From assembly GCF_017309185.1 (NCBI RefSeq), contig NZ_JAEKJZ010000004.1, positions 186,001 through 250,000 on the forward strand: DNA of 64,000 nt. The letters run 5' to 3'. Every line of letters starts with the position of its first letter. Positions within the stretch are counted from its first letter, which is position 1. The notes under the pieces are model-generated. The model had not been told where the DNA came from and made no database searches. It saw only the letters and a list, made by a program, of their open reading frames with translations. The position numbers were made by a program, and so were the translations under genes. The DNA comes from Roseibium aggregatum (GTDB lineage: Bacteria > Pseudomonadota > Alphaproteobacteria > Rhizobiales > Stappiaceae). Positions 59,771 to 64,000 of the stretch are shown one piece after another.

Positions 59771-60433
59771 ATGCGGATTTTTGTGTTTGCCCTTCTCTAT
59801 CTTGCGAGCGCCGTTGTCGTTTCGGCGCAACCGGTGCCCGATCTTGGACCGGAGGTCGATCCGCCGTCGGCGGAGGATTTCAGCCCCATGCCGGAGGAGC
59901 CCTCCGAGGAGGGTGGCAAGGTTGTCGTGGAGGAAACCGATCCGGAAGAGGAAGGGTCTCGCCTCGAACAGCTTTTCGCGGACCTTGAAGGGGCCGAGAC
60001 ACCGCAGGCCGCGCAGCGCGCGGCGCGGCAAATCCAGTTGCTCTGGCTGGACTCCGGCAGCGATACCGTGGATGTCCTTATGTCCCGCGCCGGCAGGGCC
60101 GTCCAATCGGAAGATTTCAGTCTGGCACTCGATCTGCTCGATGTCGTCGTGCTTTTGAAGCCGAACTTCGCGGAAGGCTGGAACCGCCGGGCAACGGTGC
60201 ACTACATGCGCGAGGAGTTCGGCAAGTCTCTTGTCGATATCGAGCGCACTCTGGCGCTGGAGCCGCGCCACTGGGGCGCCCTTTCCGGCCTGGCGATCAT
60301 TCAGCGCCGGCTTGGCTTCAAGGATGAAGCCCTGAAGACCTTCAAGCGTGCGCTGGACGTCTATCCCGGACTGGAGAACGCGGAGAAATCGGTTCAGGAC
60401 CTTGAGAAAGAGGCAGAAGGTGAACCGGTCTGA
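59771..60433 (+). CDS. Exported TPR-repeat protein
   Basis: A 220-residue protein with a signal peptide (MRIFVFALLYLASAVVVSAQ), an acidic linker (about 22-65, rich in Glu, Asp and Pro) and three tetratricopeptide-like units (about 95-210; FSLALDLLDVVVLLKPNFAEGWNRRA, EEFGKSLVDIERTLALEPRHWGALSG, GFKDEALKTFKRALDVYPG, each read in parts). It is likely a periplasmic protein-interaction module. I do not know its partner. It lies between rpmJ and an alpha/beta hydrolase on the same strand. Confidence 0.8.
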   Translation: MRIFVFALLYLASAVVVSAQPVPDLGPEVDPPSAEDFSPMPEEPSEEGGKVVVEETDPEEEGSRLEQLFADLEGAETPQAAQRAARQIQLLWLDSGSDTVDVLMSRAGRAVQSEDFSLALDLLDVVVLLKPNFAEGWNRRATVHYMREEFGKSLVDIERTLALEPRHWGALSGLAIIQRRLGFKDEALKTFKRALDVYPGLENAEKSVQDLEKEAEGEPV

Positions 60434-60491
60434 CCGGCACCGCGTATCCGGTCAGAGCTTCGTGTTCTGATTTCGACGGATTGCCTTTTTC

Positions 60492-61499
60492 ATGATTATT
60501 GTTCGACTGTTTATGTTTCTTGTGCTGGCCTTCGGCCTGGTTCTCGCAGCTTCAGGGGCCTATACCGCGTGGCGGGCGCATCAGATTTCCGACCGGATCA
60601 GGCCGGATGGAAGTTTCGCCACTGTTGATGGCGTGAAACTGCACTATCATTTCGTTCCCGCGTCAGGGGAGGGCAAAGATGCGCCCTTCCTGGTTTTTCT
60701 GCATGGGGCGAGCGGCAATGCCTACGACACATTGATGGCTTTCAGGAAGGCCTTGGAGGGGCGGTACGGGCTGCTCTTCCTGGACCGGCCAGGGCTAGGG
60801 TTTTCCGAGCGGGATTTCAGCCGGCACAGTTCCCCCGAAGGTCAGGCGGAACTGATTGAGGCCCTGCTCGAGCGTCTCGGCATCGGGCGGGCGATCGTGA
60901 TCGGGCATTCCTACGGCGCGGCCGTCACGGCGGCGCTTGGCCTGAGGGCGCCGGAACGCGTGACCGGACTGGCTTTCCTTGCGCCTGCCAGCCACCCCTG
61001 GCCGGGCGATGTGGATTGGTATTACAAGCTGGCCGCCATGCCGGTTGCCGGAGAAATCTTCGCCCGGACCGTGGCTTTGCCGTCCGCGGAAATGCTGGCG
61101 CCGACGGCTATCGAACGGGTCTTTTCGCCAAACCGGGTGCCGGACGACTACAGCAGCCGGACTAGATTGCCGCTTGTTTTCCTGCCCTCGACTTTCCGCG
61201 CCAACTCGGCGGATATCGCGGGGCTGAAGGAAAGCGTGACCCGTCAGTCGAAGCGCTATCCCAGCCTGAGCCAGCCGGCGCTGGTTGTGACCGGAACAAG
61301 GGACAAGGTCGTCTGGCCTTCCATACACAGTGAAGGCCTGATGCGGGACCTGCCGGATGCGGACCTGCTTGTGCTGGAAGGGGGAGGGCACATGCCGCAT
61401 CACACCCATACTGACGAGATCATTTCGGCGCTCGACAAGCTTGTTCTTCGCGTCGAAGCGAAGACTGCGGGCCTGACGCAACAGGCGCGCGCCAAATAG
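60492..61499 (+). CDS. Alpha/beta hydrolase
   Basis: A 335-residue hydrolase with an N-terminal hydrophobic anchor or signal segment (LFMFLVLAFGLVLAASGAYTAW). The catalytic triad is visible: Ser in IGHSYGAAVTAALG, Asp in TGTRDKVVWPSIH, and His in EGGGHMPHHTHTDE. LHGASGNAYDTL forms the oxyanion side. It is probably membrane-attached and facing the periplasm. The substrate is unknown. It follows the TPR gene by 58 bases on the same strand and is convergent with pyruvate kinase. Confidence 0.88.
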   Translation: MIIVRLFMFLVLAFGLVLAASGAYTAWRAHQISDRIRPDGSFATVDGVKLHYHFVPASGEGKDAPFLVFLHGASGNAYDTLMAFRKALEGRYGLLFLDRPGLGFSERDFSRHSSPEGQAELIEALLERLGIGRAIVIGHSYGAAVTAALGLRAPERVTGLAFLAPASHPWPGDVDWYYKLAAMPVAGEIFARTVALPSAEMLAPTAIERVFSPNRVPDDYSSRTRLPLVFLPSTFRANSADIAGLKESVTRQSKRYPSLSQPALVVTGTRDKVVWPSIHSEGLMRDLPDADLLVLEGGGHMPHHTHTDEIISALDKLVLRVEAKTAGLTQQARAK

Positions 61500-61528
61500 C
61501 CACGCGCCTGTTTCAACCGATTAGATCG

Positions 61529-62965
61529 TTAAATGCCGCCCTGTCCGTCGCTGCCGACAAAGGCAATGCGCAACATGTTGGTGGATCCAGGCGTGCCGAA
61601 GGGAACGCCGGCCGTCACAATGATGCGCTGTCCGGGCTTGGCGAATTCATCCGTGAAGGATATCCGGCAGGCGCGGTTGACCATGTCTTCCTCGTTGGCC
61701 GCGTCTTCGCTGACGACGCAGTGCAACCCCCACGCAAGCGCAAGACGGCGCGCTGTGGCGATAACCGGGGACAGAACGATCACCGGGCTCGCCGGCCGCT
61801 CGCGGGAAGCCCGCAAGCCGGTCGCACCGGAGGTGGTGTAGCAGACAACGGCGGCCAGGTTGAGCGTTTCGGCGATCTGGCGCGCGGCGGCCGAGATCGC
61901 GTCCGCGCCGGTGGCTTCCGGTTCCGTCCGCTGCGCATGGATGATGGTGCGGTAGTTATTGTCCTGTTCAACCTGGGTGGCGATCTTGTCCATCGTGGAG
62001 ACCGCTTCGACCGGGAATTCACCGGCGGCGGATTCCGCCGACAGCATCACCGCGTCAGCTCCTTCGAAGACAGCGGTGGCCACGTCGGAAACCTCGGCGC
62101 GGGTCGGAACCGGCGAAGAGATCATAGATTCCAGCATCTGGGTCGCGATTACCACCGGCTTGCCGGCGCCTCGGCAGGCACGGGTGATGCGTTTTTGCAG
62201 GCCCGGAACCTGTTCGAGGGGCATCTCCACGCCCAAATCGCCGCGGGCGACCATGATTGCATCGGACAGCTCGATGATTTCGTCCAGTCTGCCGATGGCC
62301 TGGGGTTTTTCGATCTTGGCCAGAACACCGGCCTGACCGCGGGTGATCTTGCGGACTTCGGCAAGATCGTCCGGACGCTGCACGAAGGACAGCGCGACCC
62401 AGTCGACATTCTGCTCGAGGGCGGCGATCAGGTCCTTGTGATCCTTCTCGGTCATGGCGCTGGTGGCGATTTCCGAATCCGGAACGCTGACGCCTTTGCG
62501 GTCCGATAATTTACCGCCGACGATAACCTCGGTCACTGCCTTGGTCTTGCTTGCCTCCAGCACCTTGAGCTGGATCTTGCCATCGTCGAGGAGAAGCCTG
62601 TGACCGGGTTCCAGCGCCTGAAGAATTTCCGGATGAGGCAGGTGGACCCGGTTGACGGTTCCGCCGGACGTGTCGGCGTCGAGCGTGAAGGTCGCTCCGT
62701 TTTCGAGCATCACGGGGCCGTCCGCGAAGGTCCCGACGCGCAGCTTCGGGCCTTGAAGGTCGGCCAGAATACCGATCGGCCGTCCAACCTTTGCCTCGAC
62801 AGAGCGAATCCGTTCGACGAGCATCTTCAAACGGTCGTGATCCGCATGGCTCATGTTGATGCGGAACACATCAGCGCCGGAGCGGTACAATTGTTCGATG
62901 GTGTCTTCGTCTGAGGATGTGGGGCCGAGTGTCGCTAGAATTTTAACTCGCCGGTTCCGCCTCAT
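61529..62965 (-). CDS. pyk: Pyruvate kinase
   Basis: A 478-residue glycolytic enzyme making pyruvate and ATP from phosphoenolpyruvate and ADP. Landmarks: KILATLGPTSSDEDTIEQLYRSGADVFRINMSH (read in two parts), ILADLQGPKLRVG, the active-site signature VLAKIEKPQAIGRLDEI with MVARGDLGVEMPLEQVP, and VIATQMLESMISSPVPTRAEVSDVA. Its ATG overlaps the end of the upstream DUF1036 gene by four bases, so the two are translated together. Confidence 0.97.
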   Translation of the reverse strand: MRRNRRVKILATLGPTSSDEDTIEQLYRSGADVFRINMSHADHDRLKMLVERIRSVEAKVGRPIGILADLQGPKLRVGTFADGPVMLENGATFTLDADTSGGTVNRVHLPHPEILQALEPGHRLLLDDGKIQLKVLEASKTKAVTEVIVGGKLSDRKGVSVPDSEIATSAMTEKDHKDLIAALEQNVDWVALSFVQRPDDLAEVRKITRGQAGVLAKIEKPQAIGRLDEIIELSDAIMVARGDLGVEMPLEQVPGLQKRITRACRGAGKPVVIATQMLESMISSPVPTRAEVSDVATAVFEGADAVMLSAESAAGEFPVEAVSTMDKIATQVEQDNNYRTIIHAQRTEPEATGADAISAAARQIAETLNLAAVVCYTTSGATGLRASRERPASPVIVLSPVIATARRLALAWGLHCVVSEDAANEEDMVNRACRISFTDEFAKPGQRIIVTAGVPFGTPGSTNMLRIAFVGSDGQGGI

Positions 62966-63405
62966 CGCCCACCTGTCCCCTGTTGCACGGGTTCGGTCAG
63001 CTGAACAGTCCAGCTGCTCTGCTCGCCCGTGTCGATTTCAAAAAAGCCTGTCCGCTCAAAGCCGCGTGCCACGCAGTCCTCAATCCCGCGAATGGTGAAT
63101 TCCTTTTCCCGGGTACACATGAACGCACGGCCGCCCCATTCGCCGAACTCGTCATAATCAACGGCGTAAATGTAATAGTATCGTGACACCAGGGCGCCGG
63201 GAACCAGTGTTTCACAGGAATTGGACGCAAGGTTCCACCAGCCTTCGGTGACCCAGTCGCTCTTGTCCTTGTAGCCGATCGCGACGCCGACCTGGCTGTC
63301 GGTCTTGTTGCAAAGCCTCAGATCGGCTTTGGCAACGCTGTTGGATGCCGAAAGAACCATCAGGGACAGAAGTCCGGAAAGGACAGATTTCATGGGCATG
63401 CTCAT
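62962..63405 (-). CDS. Exported DUF1036 protein
   Basis: A 147-residue protein with a signal peptide (MKSVLSGLLSLMVLSASNSVAKA after one or two alternative Met) and a mature DUF1036 domain: LRLCNKTDSQVGVAIGYKD, WVTEGWWNLASNSCETLVPG, RYYYIYAVDYDEFGEWGG, FMCTREKEFTIRGIEDC. Four Cys suggest disulfides in the periplasm. The function is unknown. It is coupled by overlap to pyruvate kinase, a gene order I recall from several Hyphomicrobiales. The start is uncertain among Met codons at 63405, 63399 and 63393; the frame is open further upstream without signal features. Confidence 0.85.
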   Translation of the reverse strand: MSMPMKSVLSGLLSLMVLSASNSVAKADLRLCNKTDSQVGVAIGYKDKSDWVTEGWWNLASNSCETLVPGALVSRYYYIYAVDYDEFGEWGGRAFMCTREKEFTIRGIEDCVARGFERTGFFEIDTGEQSSWTVQLTEPVQQGTGGR

Positions 63406-64000
63406 GCGTGCCCAAGACCCACCTTGGTTCCGTTCCCCAACCTGAAACATATGCAGTCGTTCACTTTGCTGCTTTACAGACATTCGCTTTTTGCGTGGAC
63501 AGATGGGACTTGTCAACGTCGTTAACCAAACTGGCGCGGCTTTCACCCAACCTTGTCTCCAAATGCCCTCTCCTTGCCGTTTGCCCAAGAGGGGAGACTG
63601 ACCTCCTATGTGATCAGAAATGGGGCGGTAACAAGGCGGAAATGGTTGTGGCGGTCAATTGGCGAGCTTTCTGGGTAAAGTTGTCGCCTGAAGCCGGCAA
63701 AAGCACCAAATATCAACAGGCTAGTGTGGTGATGTTGAGAATCGTGCGTTGATTGCCGCTCTCTCGGCAAAGAGTTTCATTTCTGAAAATCACGCTCGAA
63801 ACAAAACAGGGCTGGCCATATCTTTCCGACCCCTGGGCTGGTTCCGGGCGTGGCGCCAGATGTGGCAAGCTTCACAATTCGGGAGGCTGGAGAGATGGCT
63901 GGAAAACAATCGGCTGAAAAGTCGGCAGTTCGTGCGAAACTTTGAAATCGAACTTGGTTCAGCGGCCGGTTTGCCGTAAACCTGTGCGCCTGCGCCCCCT
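63406..64000. other. End of window, no convincing gene
   Basis: 595 bases. It contains the promoter region of the DUF1036-pyruvate kinase operon. A few short open frames occur on the plus strand (for example 63749-63979), but their codon use and lack of family features argue against coding. I cannot exclude the start of a gene beyond 64000. Confidence 0.4.

Noticed and set aside
63749..63979. 76-codon open frame near the window end
   Set aside because: No family similarity and no convincing ribosome site; a nested ATG after GGAG at about 63895 runs into a stop after 16 codons.

Overview
The window reads as ordinary chromosome of a GC-rich alphaproteobacterium, most likely a member of the Hyphomicrobiales (Rhizobiales); a marine Stappiaceae-type genome (Roseibium, Labrenzia, Stappia) would fit. 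Pointers are a CpdR cell-cycle regulator beside an N-formylglutamate amidohydrolase, an MmgR/suhB-like small RNA, a small heat shock gene with a ROSE-like leader and an RpoH-type promoter, a DUF1036-pyruvate kinase pair, and a PomAB-like flagellar stator. The lineage is inferred from gene content, not from a database search. I see no phage, integron, insertion sequence or CRISPR array. Nearly all the DNA is densely packed housekeeping, transport and signalling genes.

Layout. 1-3480: end of a Ni/Co efflux permease, a class-I amidotransferase, and a Cache-domain two-component pair. 3669-8568: a divergent TRAP transporter operon (dctPQM) whose large permease carries a 336-residue coiled-coil tail. 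8938-11636: a hybrid PAS kinase with an OmpR-type regulator. 11837-21363: small metabolic and hypothetical genes, including a three-gene envelope operon (13265-15177) and an Xre/RES-type toxin-antitoxin pair (18356-19728). 21780-23495: a chemoreceptor. 24033-32722: a seven-gene operon coupling a branched-chain-type ABC importer to two acyl-CoA ligases, which suggests uptake and CoA activation of an organic (perhaps aromatic) acid.

32915-43118: ferrochelatase, an SPFH/NfeD membrane pair, motAB, arabinose-5-phosphate isomerase, an outer-membrane beta-barrel protein, a lytic transglycosylase and a degenerate SGNH protein. 43280-49527: glutamate synthase (gltBD). 50322-53017: a complete bufferin-type RiPP operon (DUF2282 precursor, DUF692 MNIO enzyme, DUF2063 partner, DoxX protein), predicted to make a periplasmic copper-binding modified peptide. 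53063-63405: threonine aldolase, Hsp20 with a thermosensor leader, hydrolases, HisN-type phosphatase, the small RNA, CpdR, tRNA-Val, the cysteine-free L36 protein, pyruvate kinase and DUF1036.

The most notable items are the bufferin operon, the fused coiled-coil TRAP permease with a palindromic candidate operator in front of its operon, the heat-shock promoter plus ROSE-like leader, the small RNA next to the hisN-type gene, and two MITE-like inverted-repeat elements, one of them inside the ABC/ligase operon.
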